Shown here: positions 25,541 to 36,562 of the stretch, one piece after another
Numbering within the stretch: the first letter of the stretch is position 1
Layout of the letters: each line of letters opens with the position of its first letter
Assembly (NCBI RefSeq): GCF_038070005.1
Contig: NZ_JBBPCO010000005.1
Span: 62,001 to 126,000, forward strand
Origin: Thermithiobacillus plumbiphilus
Lineage (GTDB): Bacteria; Pseudomonadota; Gammaproteobacteria; Acidithiobacillales; Thermithiobacillaceae
Reading direction: 5' to 3'
DNA length: 64,000 nt
Notes under the pieces: model-generated
Told to the model about the DNA's origin: nothing
The model's database searches: none
The model's input: only the letters and a program-made list of their open reading frames with translations
Made by a program: the position numbers and the translations under genes

Positions 25541-25996
25541 TTACTGCGGGGCTTCGACGGCGGCGATGGCCTGCGCCGGATCGGCCCCGGCCACTACCTG
25601 CTGCAGGCCCGGCAGGTAGCGGTTCACCGTTTCCACCGCGCCGATCACCATTGGGCGCACCAGCGCCACGCTGACCTGGCAATCCACAATTTCGATACTG
25701 TTCTTGAAATTGATCTCGCCGTCCTGCAGATCCATCTCGAAATTGCCCAGCGGCAGGCCGTAGTTGGCGCGGGTCAGGAACTCGGCGACCGCCAGCATCC
25801 GCTCGGCCGGGATGTCCAGGCCCCGCGGGCGGACGTAGATCAGGATGCGATTCTGCTCATCGTGGGCATGGGCGAAGATCTCCACCTCGCCCGTGGGCAG
25901 TTGCAGGCCGGTGGTCACCACCGGCACCTTCTCCAGACGGGTGGCCTCCCAGCCCATCTCCTTGAAAAATGCGTTCACCGGATCGATCAGGCTCAT
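25541..25996 (-). CDS. YbjN-type domain protein of unknown function
   Basis: This 151-aa acidic protein has no signal peptide or TM segment. Sequence such as MSLIDPVNAFFKEMGWEATRLE, RILIYVRPRGLDIPAERMLAVAEFLTRANYGLPLGNFEMDLQDGEINFKNSIE fits the YbjN/type III secretion chaperone-like fold. YbjN proteins are implicated in stress and motility but have no defined biochemical role. AAGGAG precedes ATG 25996. It sits between ksgA and darP on the same strand. Family call moderate. Confidence 0.78.
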   Translation of the reverse strand: MSLIDPVNAFFKEMGWEATRLEKVPVVTTGLQLPTGEVEIFAHAHDEQNRILIYVRPRGLDIPAERMLAVAEFLTRANYGLPLGNFEMDLQDGEINFKNSIEIVDCQVSVALVRPMVIGAVETVNRYLPGLQQVVAGADPAQAIAAVEAPQ

Positions 25997-26061
25997 TTCG
26001 CTCTCCTTGTGTGTGCTTGCCGGCATTATTTCACAATTCCACCGGCACCGGCACAGTGGCT

Positions 26062-26853
26062 TCAGTCGGGGTGAAACCGCTGCGCCAGGCGCACGAATGC
26101 TTCGACATCCAGGGTCTCGGCGCGGGCGCCGGGGTCCACCCCGCATTGTTTGATGGCTGCGGCATCCAGCAGGCCCTTGAGGTTGTTGGACAGGGTCTTG
26201 CGGCGGCTGGCGAAGGCGGCACTCACCAGTCTTGCGAATTCGTTCTGCAGGCCGGCCGGCACCAGCGGCGTCTCGCGGCGCACCAGCCGCACCACCGCGG
26301 AATCCACCTTCGGCGGCGGATTGAAGGCGCCGGGCGGCACCTCAAACAGGCTGTGGACCTCGCAGGCCACCTGCACCATCACCGACAGCCGCCCGTAATC
26401 CCGGCCGCCGGGGCGGGCCGCCAGGCGATCGACCACTTCCTTTTGCAGCATGAAGTGCATGTCGCGGATCCACGCGCCGGCATCCAGCAGATGAAAGATC
26501 AGGGGCGTGGAGATGTTGTAGGGCAGATTGCCCACCACCCGCAGGGGTTGATCCAGGGTCCGCGCCAATCCCGCGTAATCAAAGGCCAGGGCGTCGCCTG
26601 CGTGGATCTCCAGCCTGCTGGCACTGGCATCGCGCAACGCCACCAGCCCCGGAATCAGATCGCGGTCCAGTTCCACCACCTGCAGGACATCCAGATGCGG
26701 CAACAGGGCTCGGGTCAGGGCCCCCTGGCCTGGGCCGATCTCGAGCATCGGGTCTGAGCGCCGGGGGCGGATCACCTCGACGATTTTGTGGATGACGCCG
26801 GGACTGGCGAGGAAATGCTGGCCGAAGCGCTTGCGCGGACGGTGCGTGCTCAT
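26062..26853 (-). CDS. rsmA: 16S rRNA dimethyladenosine transferase KsgA
   Basis: The 263-aa protein has the family motifs: KRFGQHFLASPGVIHKIVE at the start, SAM-binding MLEIGPGQGALT, ELDRDLIPGL and the catalytic NLPYNISTPLIFH. It dimethylates the two adjacent adenines near the 3' end of 16S rRNA. Length is normal. It overlaps pdxA by 4 nt (ATGA), so it is coupled to pdxA in the lptD-surA-S4-pdxA-rsmA operon. Confidence 0.98.
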   Translation of the reverse strand: MSTHRPRKRFGQHFLASPGVIHKIVEVIRPRRSDPMLEIGPGQGALTRALLPHLDVLQVVELDRDLIPGLVALRDASASRLEIHAGDALAFDYAGLARTLDQPLRVVGNLPYNISTPLIFHLLDAGAWIRDMHFMLQKEVVDRLAARPGGRDYGRLSVMVQVACEVHSLFEVPPGAFNPPPKVDSAVVRLVRRETPLVPAGLQNEFARLVSAAFASRRKTLSNNLKGLLDAAAIKQCGVDPGARAETLDVEAFVRLAQRFHPD

Positions 26854-27845
26854 GGAGTGGCTGCCCGCCGGTGCGCCACCATGTCGATGGCAAGCTCGAT
26901 GGCGGCCAGCAGGCTGCCCGCCTCGGCCCGCCCCGTGCCGGCGAGATCCAGCGCCGTGCCATGATCGACGCTGGTACGCACCAGCGGCAGGCCGAGCGTG
27001 ACGTTCACCGCCTCGCCAAAGGCATGATATTTCAGTACCGGCAGGCCCTGATCGTGATACATGGCCAGTACAGCATCATGCTGATCGAGATAACGCGGCG
27101 TGAACAGGGTATCGGCAGGCAAGGGCCCGGTCAGTTGCAGGCCCTCCGCGCGCAGGGCGTCCAGCGCCGGGCGGATCAGCGTGATTTCCTCACGCCCCAG
27201 ATGTCCACTTTCGCCGGCATGGGGATTGAGGCCGGCCACCAGGATGCGCGGCACTGGAATGCCGAAATCCCGCTGCAGGGAGGTGTTGAGTATGCGCAGC
27301 ACCTGCTGCAGTTCAGCCATGGACAGGGCGCCCGCGACTTCGGACAGCGGCAGGTGGGTGGTCGCCAGCGCCACCCGCAGCCCGCGCCCGGTCAGCAGCA
27401 TGACGACCTTGGGCGTGCCGGTGCGCTCGGCGAGATACTCGGTGTGGCCGGTAAAGGGAATGCCGGCCTCGTTGATGACCGATTTCTGCACCGGGGCCGT
27501 GACCAGGGCGTCCATCTCGCCCTGGCGTATCAGGTCCATGGCCTCGTCGAGCCAGCCCAGCACCGCAGGGGCATTGGCCGGATCGAGACGCCCCGGCTCG
27601 CAGGGCACAGCAAGCGGCAGGTGGCGCACCCAGAGCGTATCAGCTTGGTGCGCCGCCAAGGCCATGCCCGGCTGCCATTCCCGCAGATCAACCGACAGAC
27701 CAAGCAAGCTGGCGCGGGCACGCAGACAGTCAATGTCGCCAATGACCAGCAGGGCTGCGGGCAGATCCCCGGCAGCCAGTGCCAGCGTGATATCCGGGCC
27801 GATGCCGGCCGGCTCACCCATGCTCAGGGCCAGACGCGGCGGCAT
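26850..27845 (-). CDS. pdxA: 4-hydroxythreonine-4-phosphate dehydrogenase
   Basis: The 331-aa PdxA shows MGEPAGIGPDITL at the start, TAPVQKSVINEAGIPFTGHTEYLAERTG, GLNPHAGESGHLGREE (with metal-binding His) and AMYHDQGLPVLKYHAFGEAVNVTLGLP. It makes the amino-ketone precursor of pyridoxal phosphate. Its ATG overlaps the stop of the S4 gene (TGATG) and its stop overlaps rsmA, so the cluster is tightly coupled. Confidence 0.98.
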   Translation of the reverse strand: MPPRLALSMGEPAGIGPDITLALAAGDLPAALLVIGDIDCLRARASLLGLSVDLREWQPGMALAAHQADTLWVRHLPLAVPCEPGRLDPANAPAVLGWLDEAMDLIRQGEMDALVTAPVQKSVINEAGIPFTGHTEYLAERTGTPKVVMLLTGRGLRVALATTHLPLSEVAGALSMAELQQVLRILNTSLQRDFGIPVPRILVAGLNPHAGESGHLGREEITLIRPALDALRAEGLQLTGPLPADTLFTPRYLDQHDAVLAMYHDQGLPVLKYHAFGEAVNVTLGLPLVRTSVDHGTALDLAGTGRAEAGSLLAAIELAIDMVAHRRAATP

Positions 27846-28114
27846 CAGAAGTCCCGTTCCTTTTCCTCGACCTTGAGAATGTCCAGGTAGGCGCTCATGT
27901 CAGTCTTGCCAGGCTGCTTGGGTGGCAGGGCCAGCACCCGCGCTTCCACCCGGCGGCGGGCGAGGTCGAGCACGATGCTGTCTCCCGGCTTGACGCTGTC
28001 GCCTGCCTTGGCAGGCCGGCCATTGATGGTCGCGCAGCCGGCATCGCAGACCTCCTTGGCCAGGGTGCGGCGCTTGATCAGGCGTGTTGCCTTGAGGAAG
28101 AGATCAAGCCGCAT
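27845..28114 (-). CDS. S4-domain RNA-binding protein (Hsp15/RqcP-like)
   Basis: The 89-aa protein is almost entirely one S4 domain: MRLDLFLKATRLIKRRTLAKEVCDAGCATINGRPAKAGDSVKPGDSIVLDL, split here by function as the RNA-binding L-shaped motif, plus a short charged tail. It resembles Hsp15 (HslR) and the RqcP family, which bind stalled 50S-peptidyl-tRNA complexes. Which of these it is cannot be decided by eye. It overlaps surA by 11 nt and pdxA by 1 nt. Confidence 0.85.
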   Translation of the reverse strand: MRLDLFLKATRLIKRRTLAKEVCDAGCATINGRPAKAGDSVKPGDSIVLDLARRRVEARVLALPPKQPGKTDMSAYLDILKVEEKERDF

Positions 28115-29552
28115 CGGCCGCCCCGCCCTGCAGGGCGGGATCGAGGATCTTCACGTAGGATTCGGCCCGGATCTCCCGCAGCCACTGCTCCATGCGCTCC
28201 TGGGTCTTGCGGTTCTGCAGCTGACTACGTGCGGCCTGGCGGATGTCCTTTTCCGGCACTTCCTGTTGACGCTGGGCAATGGCCTGGATCAGGTGAATGC
28301 CGTAAGTGCTGCGCACCGGCCCGCTGATTTCTCCGGGCTTGAGGGCAAACAGGGCCTGCTCGAAGCTTGGCACCATGACGCCCGGACGTACCCAGCCAAG
28401 ATCCCCGCCCTTGCTGGCCGAACCCGGATCCTGACTGTATTCCCGGGCCAGCGTTGCAAAGTCCCTGCCCTGCAGGAGCTGGCGCTGTATCTGGCCGATC
28501 TTCCTTTCCGCCTCGGCAAACTCTTCCGGAGTCTTGGCCTGGATCAGGATATGGCGGGCCGCCATCTCGGGAACCGTGGGCTTGCCTTCTTTCTTGTCGA
28601 GCAGCTTGAAGATGTGAAAGCCGATCGGGGTGCGCAGCACCGGACTGATCTGCCCCGCCTGCATGGTATTGAAGACCCGCACGAACTCCGGCGGCAGCTC
28701 GCCGGCCCGTTTCTCGCCGAGCCGCCCCCCCTGCAGCGCATCCTGGCCATCCCCCTCGGCCAGCGCCAGTTTCGCGAAATCCTCGCCGCGCTCCAGGCGC
28801 GCCCGCAGAGCCTCGGCCTTGGACTGGGCCTGGCTGACCTGGGCTGGACTGGCGTTGTCGGGCAGGGCGATGAACAGGTGCTGCAGGTCATAGCTGTTGC
28901 CCCACTGGGCACCAGCCTGTTTGACCAGGGTGTTTTCCTCATCCGCGGTCACCGTGACGCGGCTCTCCACTTCGCGCTGCGCCAGCCGCGCCAGGGCGAT
29001 GCGGTCGCGGATCTCCTGGCGGAAGCGGGCATAATCCCTGCCTTCCCGGCCCAGTTCCTCGCGGAACTGCTCGACACTGAGATTGTTCTGGCGGGCGATG
29101 TTCTGGATGGCCTGGTCAATGGACGCATCATCCACGCGGATGCCACTGCGCTCGGCCAGTTGCAACTGGATGCGGTCCAGGATCATGCGATCCAGCACCT
29201 GGCGACGCAGGACGTTTTCGGGCGGCAGACGATCGGCCCCCTCGGCACTCAGGCTTGCAGCGATGGCCGCCACCCGCTCGTTGAGCTCGGAGGCAGTGAT
29301 GATATCGGTATTGACCACGGCCTCCACGCGATCCAGGGGCTCGACGGGTGCCTGCAAACCCTGGATGGCCGGAGCAGCTTGCGTCGGCGCCGCTTCGGCG
29401 GGTGCCACCGGCTGGCTGCCCGGGGCAGGGGCAATCCGCGTGTTGCGGTCCACGAAATCATCCGCAGCCAGGCCGGTCTGGGCGGCCAGACAGCCCAGCA
29501 GCAGCGCCAGACCGATTTGCAGGCCATGCTGCCTTGAAGCTTTCAGCATCAT
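28104..29552 (-). CDS. surA: Periplasmic chaperone/peptidyl-prolyl isomerase SurA
   Basis: The 482-aa protein has a signal peptide (LQIGLALLLGCLAAQTGLA), a Pro/Ala-rich insert (about 40-72), the SurA N-terminal chaperone domain (DRVEAVVNTDIITASELNERV) and two parvulin domains (about 215-315 and 325-430, with HIFKLLDKKEG and ARHILIQAKTPEEFAEAERKI). It escorts outer-membrane proteins, including LptD encoded just upstream. E. coli SurA is 428 aa; the extra length is mostly the insert. Its ATG shares a base with the lptD stop (TAATG). Confidence 0.96.
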   Translation of the reverse strand: MMLKASRQHGLQIGLALLLGCLAAQTGLAADDFVDRNTRIAPAPGSQPVAPAEAAPTQAAPAIQGLQAPVEPLDRVEAVVNTDIITASELNERVAAIAASLSAEGADRLPPENVLRRQVLDRMILDRIQLQLAERSGIRVDDASIDQAIQNIARQNNLSVEQFREELGREGRDYARFRQEIRDRIALARLAQREVESRVTVTADEENTLVKQAGAQWGNSYDLQHLFIALPDNASPAQVSQAQSKAEALRARLERGEDFAKLALAEGDGQDALQGGRLGEKRAGELPPEFVRVFNTMQAGQISPVLRTPIGFHIFKLLDKKEGKPTVPEMAARHILIQAKTPEEFAEAERKIGQIQRQLLQGRDFATLAREYSQDPGSASKGGDLGWVRPGVMVPSFEQALFALKPGEISGPVRSTYGIHLIQAIAQRQQEVPEKDIRQAARSQLQNRKTQERMEQWLREIRAESYVKILDPALQGGAADAA

Positions 29553-31675
29553 TAAAACTCCATTTGCGCGCCCGGCACCATCTGCGTCAGCACGCCGGTC
29601 GGTTGATTGCCCAGATTCGTCAGGCCGCGCAGTAAAATCTGGAAAAAGATCGCGCTGTTTTTCTCGCCACCCAGCCGGATCTGATCGTAAACCATCAGCC
29701 GGGTGGCCCAGCAGCCACCATCATAGCCCAGGCCCAGCAATTGCTCCAGGGCGCTGTCATCGCGCAGGCTGTAGCGATAGCTGGCCAGCGCTTCCCAGCG
29801 GCGGCCCAGCGGCATCTGTCCGGAAAGCACGACCTGATCCACCAGATCCCGCGAGTACCGGTAACTCAGATTCAGCACGCGCCGGGCGCCGGGCTGGTAC
29901 TGGGCACCGAGATTGTAACGGGACATACGGCTCGCTTTGGGATCATACTGGGCTTCACTGAAAAGCCGCAGATCCTGACGTGGCTGCCAGCGCAGCAGGG
30001 CGAAATAGTCCGACTGCTCGCGATCATCCACCACCTGGCCCGCGAGGTCGACCTGCCGGTCATCGAAGTTGCGGATCTGGCCGACCGCGGCACGCAGCAG
30101 CTCGCGCCCATTCGGGTTGAGGATGCTGCTGCTCAGACCCAGGGTCACACGGTTGGCCGCATTGATGCGGTCCGCGCCGGCATACAGATTGTCCGCGAAG
30201 AGGATGGGATAACTCAGTTGCCGGACATCGGTGTCAAACAGCGGAATGTCGCTCTGGTCGCGCGCTGGAATATAGGTATAGCGGAATTCAGGCTCGATGG
30301 TCTGGGTCAGACGCCGACCCAGGTCACGCTCGAACACCAGGCCACCACGCAGACTGGCAAGCGGCAGAACCCGATCCACATTATGATCCAGCCCTGAATC
30401 CGTACGCTGCAATTGATAATGGGTGGCATAGGCGCCGAGCTCGGCACCGAAGCTGCCGTAGGGCCGCTCGACCCGCCAGCCGAAACGGGGCACATTGTGG
30501 AAACGCTGGCCGATGACGCCCTCGCTGCGCAGGAAGTAGTTGAAGTCACTGTAAATCCGGCCATAGAATCCCTTCTCCAGGGGCCAGTATCCCTGCACGA
30601 AGGCTTGCGGCAACTGCTGATAGGGGTTGATGCTGGACTGCGCCAGTTCCTGGTAGCCGCGCAGGGCCACGCCAGCCGTCACCTTGTCACCGACATAATC
30701 CAGTCGCGCACTGGAGGCCAGATAGGGAAGGTTACCTAAAGGCAAATTGCCGGAAGTTACGCCACCGAAATCCGACAGGTAGTTGGGATAGCTGACATAA
30801 TGGAGATCCAGCGCGGTGCTGACACCTTTGCCATACTGCTTCTGGTGGCGCAGGTCACCGGCATAGACCGTTTCCCCGGTCAGCTTGTCACCAGGTAGCA
30901 CATCCAGATGCCCAACCCCACTGGATGTCTCGCCGAGATATCGATACTCGGTCTGCAGTTGCACCCCGCGCTGGCTCAGCAAACGCGGGGTGATGGTCGC
31001 ATCCTGGTTGGGGGCGATGTTCCAGTAGAAAGGCGCGGAAACGATGGCGCCATTGATGTCGGAACTACCAAAGCTCGGCGCCAGGAAACCCGTGGCCCGA
31101 TCTGAGGTGGGAAAGCTCAGGATGGGCAGATAGGCGACAGGCAGCGAAAAGAACTCCAGCCGCCCGCTCCGCACCGTGATCTTTTCCTTCTTCTGATCCA
31201 AGAGAATGTTGCGCGCCTGAATGCGCCAGGCCGGATTTGGTCCCGGGCAACTGCTATAGTCGCCCTCGGTAAGGCGGTATTCCCCCGGCCCGAGCTGCTC
31301 GGCCTTTTCGGCCTTGCCCTGCGCCTGGCGATCGGCCAGTTGATAACGCGGCGATAGCACGATACCCCGGTCCTGATCCACCCAGACCCGTGCCTCGGGC
31401 GCTTCGGTGATCAGGCCAGGTGCCACCAGCTTGACATTTCCGCGCGCCACGATTTGATTGTCATTGCGATCATAATCGACCTGGTCGGCATACAGGGTGC
31501 GGCCTTGGTAATGGACCTCGACATTGCCCTGGGCCGACCAGTGCGCGGGATCCGCGCCGCTGATCTGCTCGGCATAGAGCACCACCGATTCATCGGCCGC
31601 ATGGGCCTGGATGGCAAGCGCGCCCAGCAGGGCAGCAAAAAGGCGGGAAGGCAGAGACATGTCCAATACTGGCAT
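29552..31675 (-). CDS. lptD: LPS-assembly protein LptD
   Basis: The roughly 707-aa outer-membrane protein has a signal peptide (LFAALLGALAIQAHA), an OstA/LptA-like N-terminal domain (about 30-160), a large beta-barrel (about 200-700) and a terminal Phe typical of outer-membrane barrels. LptD with LptE inserts LPS into the outer leaflet. Only two cysteines are present, one in DYSSCPGP near the domain border and one in GGCWATRL near the end, so a single disulfide is possible instead of the two in E. coli. M1 (31675) and M6 (31660) are both possible starts; neither has a strong ribosome site. Confidence 0.95.
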   Translation of the reverse strand: MPVLDMSLPSRLFAALLGALAIQAHAADESVVLYAEQISGADPAHWSAQGNVEVHYQGRTLYADQVDYDRNDNQIVARGNVKLVAPGLITEAPEARVWVDQDRGIVLSPRYQLADRQAQGKAEKAEQLGPGEYRLTEGDYSSCPGPNPAWRIQARNILLDQKKEKITVRSGRLEFFSLPVAYLPILSFPTSDRATGFLAPSFGSSDINGAIVSAPFYWNIAPNQDATITPRLLSQRGVQLQTEYRYLGETSSGVGHLDVLPGDKLTGETVYAGDLRHQKQYGKGVSTALDLHYVSYPNYLSDFGGVTSGNLPLGNLPYLASSARLDYVGDKVTAGVALRGYQELAQSSINPYQQLPQAFVQGYWPLEKGFYGRIYSDFNYFLRSEGVIGQRFHNVPRFGWRVERPYGSFGAELGAYATHYQLQRTDSGLDHNVDRVLPLASLRGGLVFERDLGRRLTQTIEPEFRYTYIPARDQSDIPLFDTDVRQLSYPILFADNLYAGADRINAANRVTLGLSSSILNPNGRELLRAAVGQIRNFDDRQVDLAGQVVDDREQSDYFALLRWQPRQDLRLFSEAQYDPKASRMSRYNLGAQYQPGARRVLNLSYRYSRDLVDQVVLSGQMPLGRRWEALASYRYSLRDDSALEQLLGLGYDGGCWATRLMVYDQIRLGGEKNSAIFFQILLRGLTNLGNQPTGVLTQMVPGAQMEF

Positions 31676-31748
31676 CCATTTGAAGTCGCGTTAAAATCGC
31701 ACAATCAACCAGAACACGCAAACCCGACATGCGGGCAAGGAGAAGAGA

Positions 31749-33865
<2,117 letters not shown>

Positions 33866-33869
<4 letters not shown>

Positions 33870-35029
33870 ATGCTGGAGACTATCAGAAGCCGTGTCTGAG
33901 CCTGGGTTTTCTGCTGGTGTATGGTCTGCTGCCAGTGACGACAGCCTTGGCGCAGACGGCGCCGAAACCCGCCACCATCGACGCCTGCGCCGCAGTGGAG
34001 AACGACGCGGACAGGTTGGCCTGCTATGACGCCGCTGTAGGGCGGCAGGCGCCCGCAGTCGCCGATGCTGACAGACAGGCCGACTTTGCCAGGATCGCCA
34101 AGCATGCCCAGTCCGCCAACCCGCCCGCAGGCGAGCCGAAAAGTCAGACGTCCAGCGATCTGTTTGCCACCCAGCCCAAGGACCGCGCCGGCGAAGCCAT
34201 TGCCAATGCCGGCAAGGGATCGCTGCTCGACAGCCGCTGGGAACTGGCCAAGGACTCGAAACTGGGCACTTTCAGTTTTCGCGCCTACAAGCCGATCTAT
34301 CTCTTGCCGGTGTTCTGGAGCAGCAACCCAAATACCCGGCCCCAATCTCCCAATCCGGACAATACGGTCTACTCGGCGCTGCCGCTGGACAACCTGGAAG
34401 CCAAATTCCAGCTCAGCTTCAAGACCAAGATGCTGGAAAACCTGGTTGGCAGCAATGGCGATCTCTGGCTTGGCTACACCCAGAGTTCGAGATGGCAAGT
34501 CTACAATGGGGATCAGTCGCGCCCTTTTCGCGAGACCGATTACGAGCCGGAAGTCCTGCTGGTGTTCCGCAGCCACTACAACCTGCTCGACTGGAACGGA
34601 CGGATGCTGGGGCTCGGCTTCAATCACCAATCCAACGGCCGCGCCGACCCCCTGTCACGTAGCTGGAACCGCCTGACCTTCAATGTCGGCCTGGATCGTG
34701 ACGATTGGGCGCTGACCTTGCGCCCCTGGGTGCGAATCACCGACGGTGGCAATACCGATGACAATCCCGGCATCGAAGACTACATGGGGCGCGGTGACAT
34801 CCTGCTGGTGCATAAGCATGGCGACCATGAATTCTCGCTGCTGGCACGCCACTCACTGCGCGGCGGCGCCCACTCGCATGGTGCATTGCAGCTTGATTGG
34901 GCCTTCCCGATCCACAACAAGCTGCGAGGATATGTACAGGTGTTCGATGGCTATGGCGAGAGCCTGATCGATTACAATCACCGTGCCACTTACCTGGGTT
35001 TAGGCATTTCCCTGATGGATTGGTACTAG
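33866..35029 (+). CDS. pldA: Outer-membrane phospholipase A1 (OMPLA)
   Basis: The 387-aa protein ends in a 12-strand barrel with the catalytic motif GFNHQSNGR (His254, Ser256) and Asn268 in SRSWNRLTFN, the His-Ser-Asn triad of OMPLA. The enzyme degrades misplaced phospholipids in the outer leaflet. Unlike E. coli PldA (289 aa), it has a long N-terminal extension after the signal peptide containing a CAAVENDADRLACYDAA segment (41-57). TTG 33866 is the start, with AGGAGG upstream, overlapping the preceding stop by 4 nt. Confidence 0.93.
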
Positions 35030-35033
35030 GGAG

Positions 35034-35052
35034 TCTCTGCTGGAAGCAGAGA
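35034..35052. other. Hairpin after pldA
   Basis: TCTCTGCT and AGCAGAGA form an 8-bp stem around a 3-nt loop right after the pldA stop. There is no T run on either strand, so it may stabilise the 3' end rather than terminate. Confidence 0.4.
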
Positions 35053-35105
35053 TCGGGCGCCACTATTCCCAGGCCACCAAGACCAGCCACCGTCTTGCTT
35101 GTCCG

Positions 35106-35665
35106 TCATGCTCCCGGTGCATTGTCTGCAGCTTTTTCACAAGCCAGTGGTGGCGTCACTTCCCCGCTCTGGCGCAAGTTTGCGAGTTCCGTGGCGAGCA
35201 GTTCTTCGGGCTGGCGGGATAGGGCTGTGCGCTCGAACAGCAAGATGTTTTTGCGCTCACGCAAGCGCCGCACGCTCCAGCGTTCCTGGCTGCACATCTG
35301 CGTGTAGAAGTCGCGCTGCAGCGGGTCTTTCAGGTAGATCAGCTCCAGAAAATGACTCCATGCCAATTGTCTACTCACTGCGTAGACAATGTCCTGGTCG
35401 GGATAGACCTCGGCAAAGCGCAGCATGTGGCGCAGGTTTTTGCTGGAGAAGCCACGCCCGTAGTCGGCTTCCAGTTGCCTGGCCAGCGTGGAGACGATCA
35501 GCTCGCCGTATTCCCCCGTTCGCCTTGCAGCACTTCGTTGCGGATGCGCTGGCCGACCTGCCAGTACAGCAGGGTCAGGGCGCTGTTGACGGTGGTGGCA
35601 AGGGCGGCGCGGCTGGCTTCGATCAGTTGCCGGATATCGCCCAGCAGGCTGGTTGAGTCTGGCAC
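35106..35665 (-). pseudogene. Frameshifted and truncated YhcG/DUF1016 family nuclease gene
   Basis: Two minus-strand frames together give a DUF1016 (YhcG) N-terminal region. GTG 35665 to about 35512 encodes SLLGDIRQLIEASRAALATTV and LYWQVGQRIRNEVL. The other frame continues YGELIVSTLARQLEADYGRG, SSKNLRHMLRFAEVYP, LAWSHFLELIYLKDPLQRDFY to 35106. The shift sits at a G5 run (35513-35517); one extra G would rejoin the frames. The C-terminal PDDEXK nuclease domain is missing after EVTPPL, so the gene is also truncated. It begins just past the DUF218 gene stop. Family members occur near restriction and mobile genes. Confidence 0.82.
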
Positions 35666-35666
35666 A

Positions 35667-36461
35667 TTAGATCTCCGGGTCGGCCGCCTGGGTCCGGAAC
35701 CATTTCCAGCCCTGCCCGACATATTCGTGCACGGCCTCGCTGCTGACACCCAGATAGAGTGCCCGCGGCAACCAGCGCGCCCAGGTCTGGCGCGTGCCCC
35801 GATCCAGCCGATAGTCCGTGGGAACCGGCACGACCTGGAATTCCACATGCTGGAACCACTCCATGGCGCGCGGCATGTGCAGTGCCGAGGTGACGAGATA
35901 GATCCGGCGGATGTCTTGCCGGCGCAGCAGAGCCAAGCTGAAGCTGGCATTCTGGGCGGTATTGAAGGACTTGTCCTCGATCCAGATCGGATTGTCGATC
36001 TGAAAGTCTTCCCGCAATGCCTGGGCCATCAGGACCGCTTCGGCGGGATCGCCCCAGCGCGGCCGCCCACCGGTCACCACCACCGGCAGCCGGGTCTCGC
36101 GCGCCAGCATCGCCGCAGCACGCACCCGGGCATAGGTACGCGCGCTGAGCACGGTTTTGCCGGCATCGGGCGCATTGCCCACCGTGCCCCCGGCGAGCAC
36201 CACGATGGCCTGCGGCGGCGGGCCGCTCAGCTTCTGGGCTCGCAGAGGGGGATATTTATCTTCCAGGGGATAGACCAGGGCACGCGCCACCGGCCCGATG
36301 GACAGTGCATAGAGCCCGAGTATGACCAGCAGCACCATGAAAGCCGCGGAATAGCGCAAGCCGAGCAGGGCCAGGGCAATGGCCGCGCCACCCAGCACCA
36401 GCAGGATGCCTGGTGGCTGGAGAAAGGCGGCTGCCGTGGTCAGCAGGGCGGCATAGCTCAT
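35667..36461 (-). CDS. YdcF/ElyC-like DUF218 membrane protein
   Basis: The 264-aa protein has two or three N-terminal TM segments (about 15-60) and a DUF218 domain (about 82-255). The domain includes AIVVLAGGTVGNAP, RLPVVVTGGRPRWGDPAEA, EDKSFNTAQNASFSLALL and IYLVTSALHMPRAMEWF. Relatives such as ElyC/YcbC and SanA affect envelope integrity and lipid-carrier-linked steps; the biochemical role is not settled. The neighbouring cell-wall genes fit such a role, which is inference. Confidence 0.87.
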   Translation of the reverse strand: MSYAALLTTAAAFLQPPGILLVLGGAAIALALLGLRYSAAFMVLLVILGLYALSIGPVARALVYPLEDKYPPLRAQKLSGPPPQAIVVLAGGTVGNAPDAGKTVLSARTYARVRAAAMLARETRLPVVVTGGRPRWGDPAEAVLMAQALREDFQIDNPIWIEDKSFNTAQNASFSLALLRRQDIRRIYLVTSALHMPRAMEWFQHVEFQVVPVPTDYRLDRGTRQTWARWLPRALYLGVSSEAVHEYVGQGWKWFRTQAADPEI

Positions 36462-36562
36462 CGCGCTTGAATCCCCTTCATTGATAAGAAAGCGAAGCGA
36501 AGATGCGCCAGCCGTTCCGGGCGAGCGGCACCCTCCGGAGTGGTTTCAGCAACCAGGCACTT

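Noticed and set aside
27897-29537. Plus-strand open frame of 546 codons antisense to surA and the S4 gene
   Set aside because: Low-complexity Leu/Gly/Arg-rich product opposite clear genes; no ribosome site or domain.
35034-35052. Hairpin after pldA as a rho-independent terminator
   Set aside because: The stem is good but there is no T run on either strand; kept only as a hairpin.
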